DNA of 64,000 nt from contig JAEOAD010000024.1 in assembly GCA_036365145.1 (NCBI GenBank), positions 13,411,501 to 13,475,500 of the forward strand, read 5' to 3'. Made by a program: the position numbers and the translations under genes. The notes under the pieces were generated by a model. The model was given only the letters and a program-made list of their open reading frames with translations. It was not told the origin of the DNA and ran no database searches. This document shows, piece by piece, positions 20,570 through 31,552 of the stretch. Source of the DNA: Orientallactaga sibirica. Lineage: Eukaryota; Chordata; Mammalia; Rodentia; Dipodidae. Positions within the stretch are counted from its first letter, which is position 1. Every line of letters starts with the position of its first letter.

Positions 20570-20725
20570 TCAGTGGTACACTCAAGCAATACGTTCAACA
20601 TCCTGCAAAATGTCTTCACCCCACTTTCACAGGTTAGGAAAGTAAGATTTTAAAGAACAGAAAATAATCTCAAAGTTGAGCACACATCAAGTAGAGGAGC
20701 CATACTTTGAACTCAATTCTGGATG
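20570..20725 (-). mobile_element. MIR SINE fragment, minus strand (weak)
   Basis: TTCACAGGTTAGGAAAGTAAG, TCAAAGTTGAGCACACATCAAG and CCATACTTTGAACTC follow the complement of the MIR core ('ttttacagatgaggaaactgag', 'gcccaaggtcacacagc', 'ggattcgaaccc'). Confidence 0.45.
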
Positions 20726-21142
20726 AATCTCAGACAACCTTCACTCATTCTAGCATGAGTAATAATCATGAGCTGGCTGTTCTGTAAAACTAAGCGGGCA
20801 CTATTGATACTTTGCTAAAGATGAGTCAAGAGCCTCAGAAGGAGCCCACAGATCTTCTTCTTCTTGTGAGTTAACCACTCATTGTCAGTCAACATCAATA
20901 TTCATTCCAACCTCATACATATACAAAGATTACTGCATAATCTCTGTGCCAATCACTATGCATGCCAATGTCCCTCAATGGGGTGGAGGGCTAAGCAGCC
21001 ATATAATTTTTTTCCTACAAGTTACCTCCTCCAAAACACATTCTCCAATTCTCAGCCTGTAAACATAAGAAAATAAGAATTTGTAATGAAGAGGAACATT
21101 GCCATGCTGAGGCAACCCCCTGCTAATGTTTACTCCAGCAGC
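20726..21142. other. Non-repetitive intergenic stretch
   Basis: Unique sequence. Nothing recognised. Confidence 0.4.
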
Positions 21143-21160
21143 ACACACACATGCGTGCGT

Positions 21161-21195
<35 letters not shown>

Positions 21196-21210
21196 CATGC
21201 ACATGCACAT
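21143..21210. repeat. (CA)n/(TGCA) repeat
   Basis: ACACACACATGCGTGCGTGC followed by about 18 CA units and CATGCATGCACATGCACATG. Alternating purine-pyrimidine, so Z-DNA is possible. Confidence 0.9.
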
Positions 21211-21229
21211 GCTGGGAAGAACACAGACT

Positions 21230-21410
21230 ATTCTTGCCCAGAGCTGAGCCTAACTGCTGGCTCTGTACTTGTAGGCTATGTGATGCTGGGAGCTACTTTT
21301 CCTCAGCTGTGAAATAGGGACAAGAATTAAAGGTTGCCATAAAAATTGAAGAAAATAACTTATTCAAAGTCCCTGGAAAATTACAGACATTTAATAAATA
21401 TTATTTCCAC
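21230..21410 (+). mobile_element. MIR SINE, plus strand
   Basis: CTGGCTCTGTACTTGTAGGC, TATGTGATGCTGGGAGC, TTTTCCTCAGCTGTGAAATAGG, ACAAGAATTAAAGG and GACATTTAATAAATATTATT align in order with the MIR consensus from its core to the 3' end. Confidence 0.65.
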
Positions 21411-22429
21411 CTCTGTTGATAAAAGTGCTCTGAACAGCGAATATTTACTCTCAGTGTTCTAACACTAAGACACATAAAATAGAATGCCAACGTGGATTAG
21501 GATTCAAACAAAAAAGAGTTTGGGTTATTGCTCTAATAGACAAAAGGATCAAGGCGTGTGTAAATAGAATTATAAATCATCGAGAACTGTAAACATACAA
21601 GTTCTTGATTTGATAGCTGTTGGAAAAACAGTTATTTCAGCTTTTAGCTCTTATTCCTCAATCATTTGCTCCCATGGACCTATCATATGTAGATGTAACC
21701 AAGCTAAGAAGCAAAGAAAATTAGACCATAACTAGATTTCTTATCCTCTCATTTGCAATTTTTCCTATTATTTCCCCTCCTCTTAGGTACCAAAAGCATT
21801 TATGGAAGATGGGAACACAGCTGAGACAAAAGGATAATTGTTTGCTGTGATGGCTTCAAAGAACCTTCACAGCACAGTAACATCTGTAATAAAACGACAG
21901 ATGCTTGGTTTTTCACCAGTGTCAAATCATCATAAAATACTGAGGAGAAGGGAGGAATCAAATCTTGCAGTCCTCGAAATCTGATATGAAGTGTATAACC
22001 AACGGGTGCAAGATGGGTTGCTTTTACAAGAGGACAAACACACTGTAAGGGAATGAATCAAAGCAAAGGATGAGATAATTGAGAAGGCGACAACATATCA
22101 GATCGCAGATGGCAGAGTGAGGTATGGAACAGGAGTTGCCTGCCTGGTAACACACAGGAAGAGTTATGACATTTATGCATTTTCATTTCTACAGGTGGGA
22201 ACCTCAAATCATTCCATGGGCTAGCCTCTGAGTACCTCTAATCCAGGCCTGCCAGGGATCCGTTGATATACTCCTGTATCGTCAGAGATAGAACCAACAT
22301 ATTTTCAACAATATTTCTTTGGTTCTAACAAGGTACATTTTAAGTCTAAATAACCCATAAATTCAAACCTTATTTTCAGTGTTTAAGATATATGTCCTTG
22401 CAGGTTCTATGGTACACTTCCATAGACCA
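21411..22429. other. Non-repetitive intergenic stretch
   Basis: Unique sequence with no recognised repeat or gene. Confidence 0.4.
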
Positions 22430-22590
22430 AAGGACATTATTTGGCCACCTACTCTGTACAAGACAATTCTCCTAAGATTTTCGCTTGAATCCTAATAGCC
22501 ATGATGTGCTGGGTATGCTATGATCTTTGTATAGTTGGTGAGAATTTAAGAATAAGAAATGTTAACTAAGTTGACCAAAGTTATACACGT
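22430..22590 (-). mobile_element. MIR SINE fragment, minus strand (weak)
   Basis: GCCACCTACTCTGTACAAGAC, AATCCTAATAGCCATGATGTG and AAGTTGACCAAAGTTATAC resemble the complement of the MIR 3' half and core. Confidence 0.45.
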
Positions 22591-23057
22591 TAAAAGAATG
22601 CTTTTCCTCCTTAATATAGTAGGGCTGATTGTGGCTGCTACGTTGAACAGCTGCAGGAATCAAATGTGCCCCCATTCATGTGAGCTCTGTACCTAAGAGC
22701 ACATGCTTTCTCACTCCCTCAGGCCTCTCAGGAAAGAGCTTATACACAGAGAGTTCTGATCCAAGTCTTTCAGCTTTTAGTAATATTTACCCCCTTTTTG
22801 ATTTCAGACAATAGGTTTGTCTTTTCAAAAGATGCCATAATACTTGAATATTTTTCAGCCTCGTCTTTTGCTGTATGTCACCATTTTTAAGTTTTTCCTG
22901 GTTTTAGTCTTTAATAAACAAAATAACAGCCCATATGACTAAAAAGCTTAAGCATCAACCCAGTGCTCCTAACAAAAGAAAGTAAATTCTGCCTCCAATG
23001 GAGACTCAAATCCTCCCAACAACTCTCCCTTCCAATTTGACTTGGTTTCTGATTTGA
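22591..23057. other. Non-repetitive intergenic stretch
   Basis: Unique sequence. Nothing recognised. Confidence 0.4.
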
Positions 23058-23184
23058 ATTTTTGTATTGAGAGAGGGTCTTTCTCTACTCAGGCTGACCT
23101 GCAATTTATTATGTAGTCTCAGGGTAGCCTTGAATTCACAGCAATCCTTCTACCTCTGCCTCTCATGCACCACCACACCCAGCT
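23058..23184 (-). mobile_element. B1 SINE, minus strand
   Basis: GAGAGAGGGTCTTTCTCTACTC, CAGGCTGACCTGCAATTTATT, AGCCTTGAATTCACAGCAATCC, CTACCTCTGCCTCTCATGC, CACCACACCCAGC. A segment of the central 'gtgctgggattaaaggtg' is missing. Confidence 0.8.
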
Positions 23185-23482
23185 TCCCTTCCAATTTTAA
23201 ATTATCTTCTAGATGCTGTCTGGGAGCAACACAACTAAAACCATTGCTACTTATAATCTCATTATGAATTTAAAGTTTTCCACAAAATGGTGATAAATCC
23301 GCATTCCAATACAGCTTAGAAAAACTACTGTAAACTAGTTCTATCCCAAAGACTCCTCAGTCTTTAAAGATGTCTTGTGTTCTTGAAAGCATCAGACAGT
23401 CTGAAATGAATCACATGTCTCAAAACATTCCTATATTTTAAACCAAGAAGCTGCAGTTTCAATATTAAAATTGTTTGAACAT

Positions 23483-23483
<1 letters not shown>

Positions 23484-23528
<45 letters not shown>
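23484..23528. repeat. (GTT)n microsatellite, tail of a minus-strand SINE
   Basis: Fifteen GTT units, equal to (AAC)n on the minus strand. It lies exactly where the A-rich tail of the downstream minus-strand SINE should be. Frames through it give poly-Leu or poly-Cys and are not genes. Confidence 0.9.
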
Positions 23529-23529
23529 G

Positions 23530-23791
23530 TGTTTCTGTATGTTCTCACATGCCACAGAATGCATGTGCAAGTCAGAAGACAGCCCCAGGGTTCAGGTTCT
23601 CTCCTTGCACCTGTTTTGAGACAGGCTTTCTCTTGTTTCTCACTACAGCAAAGGCCATGGTCCTAAGCATACTGGGATTACAGATACATGGGCCACTACG
23701 TGCCAGGCTTTATATTGGTGCTGGGATCCAAACTCTGGATGTGAGACTTGTGGAACAAGTTCTTTTGACCACTGAGCTGTCTCTCCAGCTC
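23530..23791 (-). mobile_element. Old tRNA-derived rodent SINE (B3/B4-like), minus strand
   Basis: Starts GTGTTTCTGTATGTTC, then GTGCAAGTCAGAAGACAGCC, GGTTCAGGTTCTCTCCTTGC. The middle carries B1-like words (GAGACAGGCTTTCTC, TACTGGGATTACAGATAC). It ends with GTGCTGGGATCCAAACTC and CCACTGAGCTGTCTCTCCAGC, the complement of a tRNA-like head. Exact family (B3 versus B4/RSINE) is uncertain. Confidence 0.6.
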
Positions 23792-23884
23792 TATGACATA
23801 TGCCATGTTGAAGGAGAACCGAATTCAAACCTAAGACAAAAACACACCCCTAACTCCAGTGCTGAAACCTAAGGCCTGGCACAG

Positions 23885-24266
23885 TGTGCTCACTAATTTT
23901 GCATAACTATCACTAAATATATGACAGAACAATCTAGAGGGAGGGAAGAAAGGACTTAACTTGGTCCAAGGTTTCAAAGGGGTTTCAGTTGCTGGTTGCT
24001 TGGTACCACGTGCCCATGTGTTTAAGCAGAACGTGATGGTAGTGGGAGGGGTTTCTTCGCCCCGTGACAGTCAGGAAGCAATCAGCAAGTAGAACACTAG
24101 AAGCCAAGAGCAACCTTCACCAGCGTCCGCCCCATTGATCTATTTCCTCCAATGAGTCCCCACATCCTGAAGCTTCCAGAACCTCCCCAAAATAGTACCA
24201 CGAGCTGGAGATGAAGCATTCGATATAGAAGACTGTTGGGACACGTTATATTCAAACCATAGCACA
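23885..24266 (-). mobile_element. MaLR-type LTR, minus strand
   Basis: On the minus strand the end reads TGCTATGGTTTGAATATAACG, GTGTCCCAACAGTC, GGTACTATTTTGGGGAGG, TTCTGGAAGCTTCAGGATGTGG. Plus-strand words ACCTCCCCAAAATAGTACC and AAGGTTTCAAAGGGGTTTCAG agree with rodent/mammalian MaLR LTR consensus. About 380 bp, near full length. Confidence 0.65.
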
Positions 24267-24620
24267 CACATACGTTTTCACAGGCTTGTTTCTTGTTGTT
24301 TGTTGTTGCCTCACTTGAAACACGGTGGCTCGTCAACTAAATATTCCGAAAATTCATGTCATGATTTGACTTACGCTTATCCTGCTTAAATTGAGAAGAG
24401 GTTGATCTGACAGAAAGTTCCTCCCAAGTCATCTCATTCTGCAAGCTAGGAGAGAGTGGCTTGGCATTGGGATGGTCCCTCCTTAATCTGTAGTATGAGG
24501 TTTGTCACACTTCTGTCTAAGGAAAGCATTTGTTGCGATAGAATAGATTTGAAAACTTTAATAACCCCAGAGCATAACTGGGATTTGAAGGTTCATCTTA
24601 AGGTTAAACACACAAATAAG
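24267..24620. other. Non-repetitive intergenic stretch
   Basis: Unique sequence. Nothing recognised. Confidence 0.4.
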
Positions 24621-24749
24621 GGCTGGAGATAAGGACCCCGGTTCAAGGCTCTATATCCGAGTATCCACGTAAGCCAGATGCACATGGTGGCACATGTGTC
24701 TGGAATTCATTTGCAGTGGCTAGGGGCCCTGGTGCACCCATTCTCTCTC

Positions 24750-24796
<47 letters not shown>

Positions 24797-24845
24797 CTTT
24801 CTCTCCCTTTCTCTGTCTCTAATAAGTAAATATATAAAAATAAAA
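24621..24845 (+). mobile_element. Dip-type SINE with A-box deletion and (TATC)n expansion
   Basis: GGCTGGAGAT jumps straight to AAGGACCCCGGTTCAAGG, removing about 37 bp of the head including the A-box region. The rest is normal (AAGCCAGATGCACATGGTGG, CTAGGGGCCCTGGTGCACCC). The CT tract has converted to (TATC)n at 24751-24797. Compare the similar head deletion at 1362-1544. Confidence 0.85.
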
Positions 24846-24984
24846 ACTTTTTAAAAATAGAATATAATAACAATGTGATAAGACAATAGAAGGCTCTATT
24901 CTTCCACCATACTCTACATGTCACCAGATGGTTTCAGGGTGAACTGAAAAACAGATAGGCGTGAAGCCAGACAGTAGGCAAATC

Positions 24985-25085
24985 CCTCTTTGGTGCTTTG
25001 TCCCCAGAGACTAGGACAATCCCTAACACATGGTAGGCTCTCAATCCATATTGAAAAGTGGGTAAGTGAACAAGTGAATAAATCA
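24985..25085 (+). mobile_element. MIR-like 3' fragment, plus strand (weak)
   Basis: CTAGGACAATCCCTAACACATGG, TAGGCTCTCAATCCATATTG and GTGAATAAAT resemble the MIR or L2 3' end ('agtgcctggcacatagtaggcgctcaataaat'). Confidence 0.4.
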
Positions 25086-26954
25086 GTTTCAACTCTTCAC
25101 TTCACATTTAAATCAACAGCTAAGGAATTTACTCTGGATTATTAGTAAGCACAAACTGAAGCTGAGAATCTCCACCTTGCAACTGTGCCTGTTTTTGCTA
25201 TTTGTTTGCTCACTTTGTTTCTTGTAAGTAGGAAATTTCAACCCATGTTGACTAGCTTCTGAATGCTACATACAGAGCCTTCTGTATGTGTCAAATTACA
25301 GAAATCACCTTGTATGTTTATTTAAACTAAAGGTCGCCAGACTTCTGTCTGAAACTCCTCATTCTATGTCTATCATGAAGCAGGTCTGGGAAACCCTGGC
25401 CTCAGGCCAAGGGCAAGATCTCCCTTGCCCACAGGTTCACCCAGCAGAAAGCAGAGAGAGGCTGAGGAGATTCTGGCTGCTCAGCAGGACACAGAAATAC
25501 AGGAGGCTTTGTTTATTGCAGGTTAGTCAAAGGACACTGAAGAGAGTGGAGAGGAAGGTGATGTTTCGGGCAGAAAACACCTGGGAGAGTCAGCACTCCG
25601 CTTTGATTCGTTAATTAGATTTGTAGAAAGTCAGCTACCCAAGAGGTCCTGCAGCTGTAGTGCTTCACCCCACTTTTATGAGAAAGGACCAGATGACCTG
25701 AGGGCAGGAGAATGTAGGGTGTTTCTTTTTCCAGACAGTAGATTTTAGACCCTAATCCAGTTTTCAGCCACCTCCACATTCCATACCACTTATATGGGCA
25801 TATTTGCCATATCAATAATGGGTCAACGAGGCTCAAATATAAATATTTGTTTGCTGACTGACTGAATGGAGAGGTCCCTCTTTGTGAGTTCTAGCATAAG
25901 ACAATTAATTTTGGTAATGATACAATAATATTTATCAACATCAAATAATACTTTAGTAATTATTTTTACCTCTAATGGATGTTGTCTGTACTGAAATTCT
26001 TATTTAATCTTTTCTTTAAAGGAAAAAGGATATCCCAAGAGATAAAAGGTAAAAATTGGCATATAAACAACAATTATCTAGCTATTTAATATATCTAGTG
26101 AGTCACTGATACTCTCTTAACATGAGTGTTATCTATAAATTTAGTGTGCATATTTCTTAAACATTTACATGCACTTTATTATAAAAATATTGACAAGTGG
26201 TTTACTTTCAGTGCTGCTGCTTCTCATCTTTTATAGACAATGACTAAATCCCCCAATAAGAGCCATTGAAGAAGTCAGTCACCATGCTTAGAAAGTAAAT
26301 ACTTCATATAGTATTGCATTCAATTTGGAAAGATGTCAATCTCAAATAAATCTAAAGCTCTGACCCTTGAAAAGATAATGTCATCAGGAAATTGACTTAC
26401 CCAAATAGTTCATTTCCTGACATTGATGACCAAATGTGATTGAGCTATTTATAAAAATGATTTAACTGTATATATACCAATGATAACATTTAGCTCAGTT
26501 CTTGTAAGAACAAGTATTTCTACGAAGAAGGGAAAAAAAGACTACTGTCATATCACAACAAATGAACAAATGTCCAACAAAAACTGTTGAGGGTTTAGAT
26601 ATGCCTTATAATTCACCTCCATTGGGAGCTTGATAAACATTGAGAGGAAAAGATTAAATTCTCTGTTCTAGAAATAATTATGAGATTTGGCATTTTTGCT
26701 CTATGAAAGAGGCATCAAATATCCTCTGAGTACACTGATCTTGGCAAAAAAAAAGTCAAGATGGATAAATGCTAAGTCTTGCATTCAGAAAATTCAGAGA
26801 AAACACAGTTATGATCATAAATGCTAAGGTTATAAATTCTAAAAATAAGGAAATCTAAAAATTAGAAATAAGAAAAGAACAGAATACATTTCACTACCTG
26901 AGAACAATAATTCATCCTGAGAGAGACAAAATTAAATTAATAATCCTTTGCTAT
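25086..26954. other. Long non-repetitive, AT-rich stretch
   Basis: Unique sequence, very AT-rich from about 25850. A 108-codon plus-strand open frame at 25288-25614 has no recognisable domain, so I do not call it. No repeats recognised in 1.8 kb, which is notable next to the SINE-dense flanks. Confidence 0.45.
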
Positions 26955-26965
26955 AAAACCAAGGA

Positions 26966-27311
26966 ATCTGTGTCTCTGGATATCTGGCTTAGTAGGAGTT
27001 GGATGTTCTCTGTGTTTATCTCCTTCAACCTTTTCCTGATGTCGTGATCCCCAAGAAACTAAAATGACCCCAATGTGGCTCAGGGAAATTTGTGGAAGAG
27101 GGGGAGGAAAGAATGTTAGAGCCACAAGTTGGGGCATTATGCATAGAGACTTGGCCTATCCACCATAACTCTTGACTACCCCCACAATGCATGACCCATA
27201 TTCCCCATTGATGAGGGTCCCTTTGGAAGAGGGAGGACAGGGAGGAGGATAATGAAGTCACCATTATGAATGTAAAATTAGAATAATATAAATAAAATAA
27301 ATATAAATTAA
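26966..27311 (+). mobile_element. L1 3' end with inverted 5' segment (twin priming)
   Basis: 27061-27311 is the L1 3' UTR in plus orientation (AATGTGGCTCAGGGAAATTTG, GAGCCACAAGTTGGGGCATT, GATGAGGGTCCCTTTGGAAG, A-rich end). 26966-27060 is the adjacent upstream L1 part in reverse orientation, as shown by the uninverted minus-strand copy at 38881-39269, which shares TCTGGATATCTGGCTTAGTAG and GATGTTCTCTGTGTTT. Flanked by an 11-bp target duplication AAAACCAAGGA (26955-26965 and 27312-27322). Confidence 0.85.
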
Positions 27312-27439
27312 AAAACCAAGGACTCAAGTGTATTTGTACTAATAATAGTGTTCAATAGACAACCTGACAAAGGAATATTGTAAAGGCAGTATATATCCTA
27401 AAGACCAGTAATTATCAATTAGAATTATATAATTGTTTA

Positions 27440-27635
27440 TTCCCTCTTTCAGTTACATCAAAACCATACATGCCTTTTTCCAAGTCCCTCCAATTTCCTG
27501 TAAATATTTTTTCTTACCACTGAGTAGAATTCCATTGTGTGTACATTAACCATTCACTTGTTGATGAACATCTGGGCTGATTCTAGTTCCTGGCTCTCTG
27601 CTAAATACCTGGTAGAGAGCAAACACTGACACAAT
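27440..27635 (-). mobile_element. Ancient L1 ORF2 fragment, minus strand
   Basis: ACCACTGAGTAGAATTCCATTG, TGTGTACATTAACCATTCAC, TTGTTGATGAACATCTGGGCTG and GATTCTAGTTCCTGGCTCTC are complements of the L1 ORF2 'tggaatactactcag ... tccatcaacag' region. Confidence 0.7.
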
Positions 27636-27869
27636 ATAGAGGACCCTTGCCCATGTTTAGCAACTTATATGACTTTGACATTTGAATTAATTTAGCTTTC
27701 AAGGAGTTCCAACTGTACTTGAAATTCTCCATATTTTTTGAGTGGAAATTTTGAGAAATTTCAATTTTGAATAATATTTATGTTAATTTGCCTAAATATT
27801 TTATTTATTCACTAGCAAAATCCATTTTAATCATCATATGTATTTTACATAAGAAGCTGGCCACATGTT
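27636..27869. other. Short unique gap
   Basis: AT-rich unique sequence between L1 fragments. Confidence 0.35.
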
Positions 27870-28212
27870 TTGCAGACACATGACAATGCAGTTACCCAAA
27901 CCACATCAAAGCAGAGACCCAGAGTCTACAGAGAAAGCAACACTAAAGCAGGGCCCTATTTTGACTGCCAAGGTTCAGGGAATATTGCAAAAGAGGGATG
28001 GAAAGACTGCAAGAACCTCATGGGTGGGAGCAGCCTGAGACACCTGGTTTCCCCATCCCTGCAGAGACTGACTGAGGCCTCTTGGTCCCCACAGTTAACA
28101 CTAACAACCCCACTGAAGACCCTCAGCAGAATCGCAGTGGAGGAGAGAGGGACTATGTATGCAACCTTTTTATTTAAAAAAAAAAAAAATCAATAATTAA
28201 AAAAAAAAAACA
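27870..28212 (+). mobile_element. L1 3' UTR, plus strand
   Basis: GCAACACTAAAGCAGGGCC, CAAGGTTCAGGGAATATTGC, AAAGAGGGATGGAAAGACTGC and CCCCACTGAAGACCCTCAGC follow the same order of words as the L1 3' ends at 52985 and 62290. It ends in two A-runs (28177-28190 and 28199-28210). Divergent member of the family. Confidence 0.7.
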
Positions 28213-28362
28213 GGAACCAGGTATGGTGGCACACACCTTTAATCCCAGCACTCAAGAGGCAGAAGTAGGAGGATCACTGTGAGTTCAAGGCTACCCTTGA
28301 CTACATAGTGAATTACAGGTCAGCCTGGGCAATAGCAAGACCCTACCTCAAAAAAAAAATAT
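28213..28362 (+). mobile_element. B1 SINE, plus strand
   Basis: CCAGGTATGGTGGCACACACC, TTTAATCCCAGCACTCAAGAGG, GGATCACTGTGAGTTCAAGG, GTCAGCCTGGGCAATAGC, GACCCTACCTCAAAAAAAA. Full length. It inserted directly into the A-tail of the L1 before it. Confidence 0.92.
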
Positions 28363-28729
28363 GTAAAAAAATATTTGAATAGAAAAAATAATATACCAAT
28401 ATAAACAAAAACAGTTTTAGAAAGAAAAAAATGTTCTAACTGTATATTTGCAAGGCTATCATAATTACACCAATGATAGCAGACTACAGTTGTATACCAT
28501 GACACAATTTAAGACACACCTTAGACAAAGATGCTGCTCTCAAACTGGACTGTATTTTCACAAGTAAGAGAAAAACATGAACAAACTAGAGTTCAGCTGC
28601 AGAAGAGGGTGTCCTTAATTTGGGTTGCTTCCATGGCAGAAATTTGGCCTAGGGAACTTCTGATGCTTCTCCTACCCCCAAAGTTCTATGAAATCACAGT
28701 GGAATCAATGCAATTGGCTTGAGTGTAGA
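28363..28729. other. Non-repetitive, AT-rich stretch
   Basis: Unique sequence with A-rich patches. Nothing recognised. Confidence 0.4.
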
Positions 28730-28732
28730 TAT

Positions 28733-28779
<47 letters not shown>

Positions 28780-28803
28780 TTCATTTACTTACTTACTTAT
28801 TTT
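28730..28803. repeat. (TTTA)n microsatellite
   Basis: About 15 ATTT units degrading to TTCA/TTAC at the right end. It resembles an expanded, orphaned SINE tail in reverse orientation, but no SINE body follows. Confidence 0.9.
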
Positions 28804-29539
28804 CCCAGAAGAGCCCTTGGCTGCTTTAGGGAACCCTTTGGCAAATTGAGAAAAGACAAACAGGTGTGTTCAAGTTTGTATATGATGACTTGTCAGCCAA
28901 GTGATGGAATGTACAGGAAGGACAGGCAGGAGGAAGATCAGCTTGGTGGTGATTGTGATAATCCAAGCAAGAGAGCTGATAGGACACTATAGTTGTGCAG
29001 ATGAAGAAATGAAGCAAATGAATTTTTTTTAAAAATTAGGAGACAAAATTATCATGGTGATGAACAGGATTATCAAATTAAGTATGAGCAAAAGTCCAAG
29101 ATAATTCACAGGTATTCAGTCTTAAAGCAGAAAGAATAAGAAAGGATGGGTTAGACAGGAAGATAATGAGCTCAGGAGCCAGGTCTTTGATTCTGTGGAG
29201 AAAAATCTTCATTTATATATATATATATGGCATATTAGCTGTGTTTGTTTTATGCATTTTATGTATTAGGCTTTGCCATGTAATTTTATTTATGAAACAA
29301 TTCTTTCTTTAAAAAGGTTTTTTCTAAATTCTGAATTTGAATGAGGATCTTTGAACAGTGATTCCAATTTACATTTTAAAAGGTGAAGATGACATGCTTA
29401 CAAAGTTACATGATCCTCATCTATATGCTTAATCAGTGTCAAAAAACAAGTGTTGTAGTTCTAAGACTTTTAATCTTAGACTTGTGCCCAGATCAGTAGA
29501 CCACATGTAGCACAGACTGTCATGAATCATTGAATTTCT
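28804..29539. other. Non-repetitive intergenic stretch
   Basis: Unique sequence with a short (TA)n at 29213-29227. Nothing recognised. Confidence 0.4.
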
Positions 29540-29705
29540 GAATTGGTAAGGATGCTAAAGTTCCCCTAGCCCAACCCTTGAATTGTACAAGGAATTGAAT
29601 CACAGACCACAGACCTTTTTCCTGGCTTACGCAGTGAGTTCAGTGACCAAACCTGGATTCGAATCCCACAGAGTACATCTCAATCTGTCACATGGCACAC
29701 CATGT
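29540..29705 (-). mobile_element. MIR-like SINE fragment, minus strand (weak)
   Basis: CTGGCTTACGCAGTGAGTTC and CCAAACCTGGATTCGAATCCC correspond to the complement of the MIR tRNA-like core. The rest is diverged. Confidence 0.45.
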
Positions 29706-29809
29706 GTCTGCCTCACAGACTAACGTGAAACTAGCAACCAAATTAACAGGATTTGATGGCACTTTGCAAACGAATTGTATCTTTGATTAACAAAATGGAT
29801 TCAAGATTA

Positions 29810-29950
29810 TCTTATTCAATGCTCAGAAGCCATGAAGCCAGACTGTTTTTACCATGTACAATTGAGGAAGCAACATTTTACAGGCAAGTAATTTGCCCAA
29901 AGTCACATACTGAGTAAATGTTCAAACTGAACTCAGATTTAGAACTTCTT
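29810..29950 (-). mobile_element. MIR SINE, minus strand
   Basis: AACATTTTACAGGCAAGTAATTTG, CCCAAAGTCACATACTGAG and CTGAACTCAGATTTAGAAC match the complement of the MIR core ('acagatgaggaaactgag', 'gcccaaggtcacacagctag', 'ggattcgaacc'). Confidence 0.6.
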
Positions 29951-30619
29951 TTTTAAAAATCTACCAATTTTAAGAGAAATTAAGTAATCCGCATACACAC
30001 GCATGTGCCATTAATGCTAGTTTTAGGAGCTAATGCTAAATTTCAGAGTTCTGGTGTAATGTGATAGAAAAGTAAACAAAATATACAAGGTTTTCATATC
30101 CTATTTAAATCAGAATTTTAAAACTGCTTACCTAATACATCTGCCTTGACATCATAGATTACCTGTAATACTATCCTTGACCTGATATATTTGACCTCTG
30201 TTCGTGGAAAAATGAAACACAGCTGTAAGAATTGATTTTTAGATCTCTTTATTCAAAGTAAAAGATGAACCAAAATCAAATTTCAGTATGTCTAATATTG
30301 ATGCTTGCAATGACAGACCAGCGAGTGTCAACCATGGACATGTATTAGCATTGTGGAAGATCAGCAGGTATTGGGTGGAAAGGCCATTGTCAATAAGATG
30401 GTCCCATACAACAATAAATACAGCTTCAGAGGACCACTGTGTTAAAAATGTACCCATCCCTCACTAGGTGGCATTTGCTTTGAATCATGTTCCTCAGTTT
30501 TTCTGTAATGTCTGAAAGTATTTCTCAGCTCCACTTGCTTCCTCTGTGCACAGTAAGATAGTTTGTTAATATGGTAGAAAGGAAAATGGGTAGAGACACC
30601 AGGAGTAGCATGGCAGCCT
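29951..30619. other. Non-repetitive, AT-rich stretch
   Basis: Unique sequence. Nothing recognised. Confidence 0.4.
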
Positions 30620-30840
30620 GAAAAAGAGCAAGGACTTCACCCGCTGCCTCCCTCGGGCTCCAGGGCTACCACTTGCTGGCTATTGACAGTGGCCTTGTAC
30701 TGGCCTCCATTAGGCCTCAAGAGCTTCTTCTGTTAAACAGAGAGAGTAACCACTGGCCCTACCTCACAGGATTATTATTGGGATTAAGTTGATATTTATA
30801 AGACAGGTAGAACAATGTTGGTGCTAATTGTTAGACAAGT
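30620..30840 (+). mobile_element. MIR SINE, plus strand
   Basis: GGCTACCACTTGCTGGCTATTG, CTGTTAAACAGAGAGAGTAACC, CCCTACCTCACAGGATTATTATTG and GGGATTAAGTTGATATTTATAAGAC follow the MIR consensus almost to its end. Confidence 0.7.
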
Positions 30841-31109
30841 ACTTTTCAGTGAAGCAAGCTGTATGAATTTAGAACATCTGACAGGGCCAGGCTGACTGCA
30901 TTCCTTATCCTATAGGTAACTGCACAACCTCTCTGATTTTAACTCTTCATGAGTCAAATCTTCAATAGATTTTTGAAGGGCTAGGCAAATTTTGCTTCCA
31001 ATACATGCATATTTCAAATAATTTCTTTGAGGAACCATTAGGAAAGAAACCTAAGTAATATAATGAGAAAAGAGAGGTAAGCAGAAGAAAAAAAAAAGAA
31101 GAGTGGAGT

Positions 31110-31345
31110 CATTGAAAATTTCATTTTTGAAGACTGCATTATTGAATCATGATGCTTTGAAGGTTGAATTTGGGAAGCTATTTGACTTTGGCCAAATCCA
31201 CCTTCTTCCTAAACACATATTGGCAGATTCCTTAGCCTTTCTAAAACTGCCAATCTCATCTTTCTTATGGCATAATAGCAACAGCATTATGTAGGCACAG
31301 CATAAGGCTTGACACATAGTAAGAATGTAATATTTAATGTTCCGA
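31110..31345 (+). mobile_element. MIR SINE, plus strand
   Basis: GGGAAGCTATTTGACTTTGGCC, TTAGCCTTTCTAAAACTGCC, GGCATAATAGCAACAGC and GGCTTGACACATAGTAAGAATG follow the MIR order from core to 3' end. Confidence 0.6.
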
Positions 31346-31370
31346 GAGTGATTAAAAACAAGGATGGTCA

Positions 31371-31520
31371 GGCTGAGAGAAGGGTTAGGGGTTAAGGTGC
31401 TTCCCTACAAAACTAAAGGATCCAGGTTCAATTCCCTGTGCCTACATAAGCCAGATGCACAAAGTGGTGCATGCGTCTGGAGTTCATTTGCATAGGCCAG
31501 AGACCCTGGCATGCTCATTT

Positions 31521-31552
<32 letters not shown>

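Noticed and set aside
21143..21210. CA/TGCA repeat as a Z-DNA regulatory switch
   Set aside because: Ordinary microsatellite of the sort found throughout rodent genomes; no nearby promoter to regulate.
23471..23872. 133-codon frame with poly-Leu, and an overlapping poly-Cys frame
   Set aside because: Created by the (GTT)n microsatellite and a minus-strand SINE.
25288..25614. 108-codon plus-strand frame in unique DNA
   Set aside because: Least explained by repeats, but with no recognisable motif, no Kozak or splice context, and composition like its flanks.
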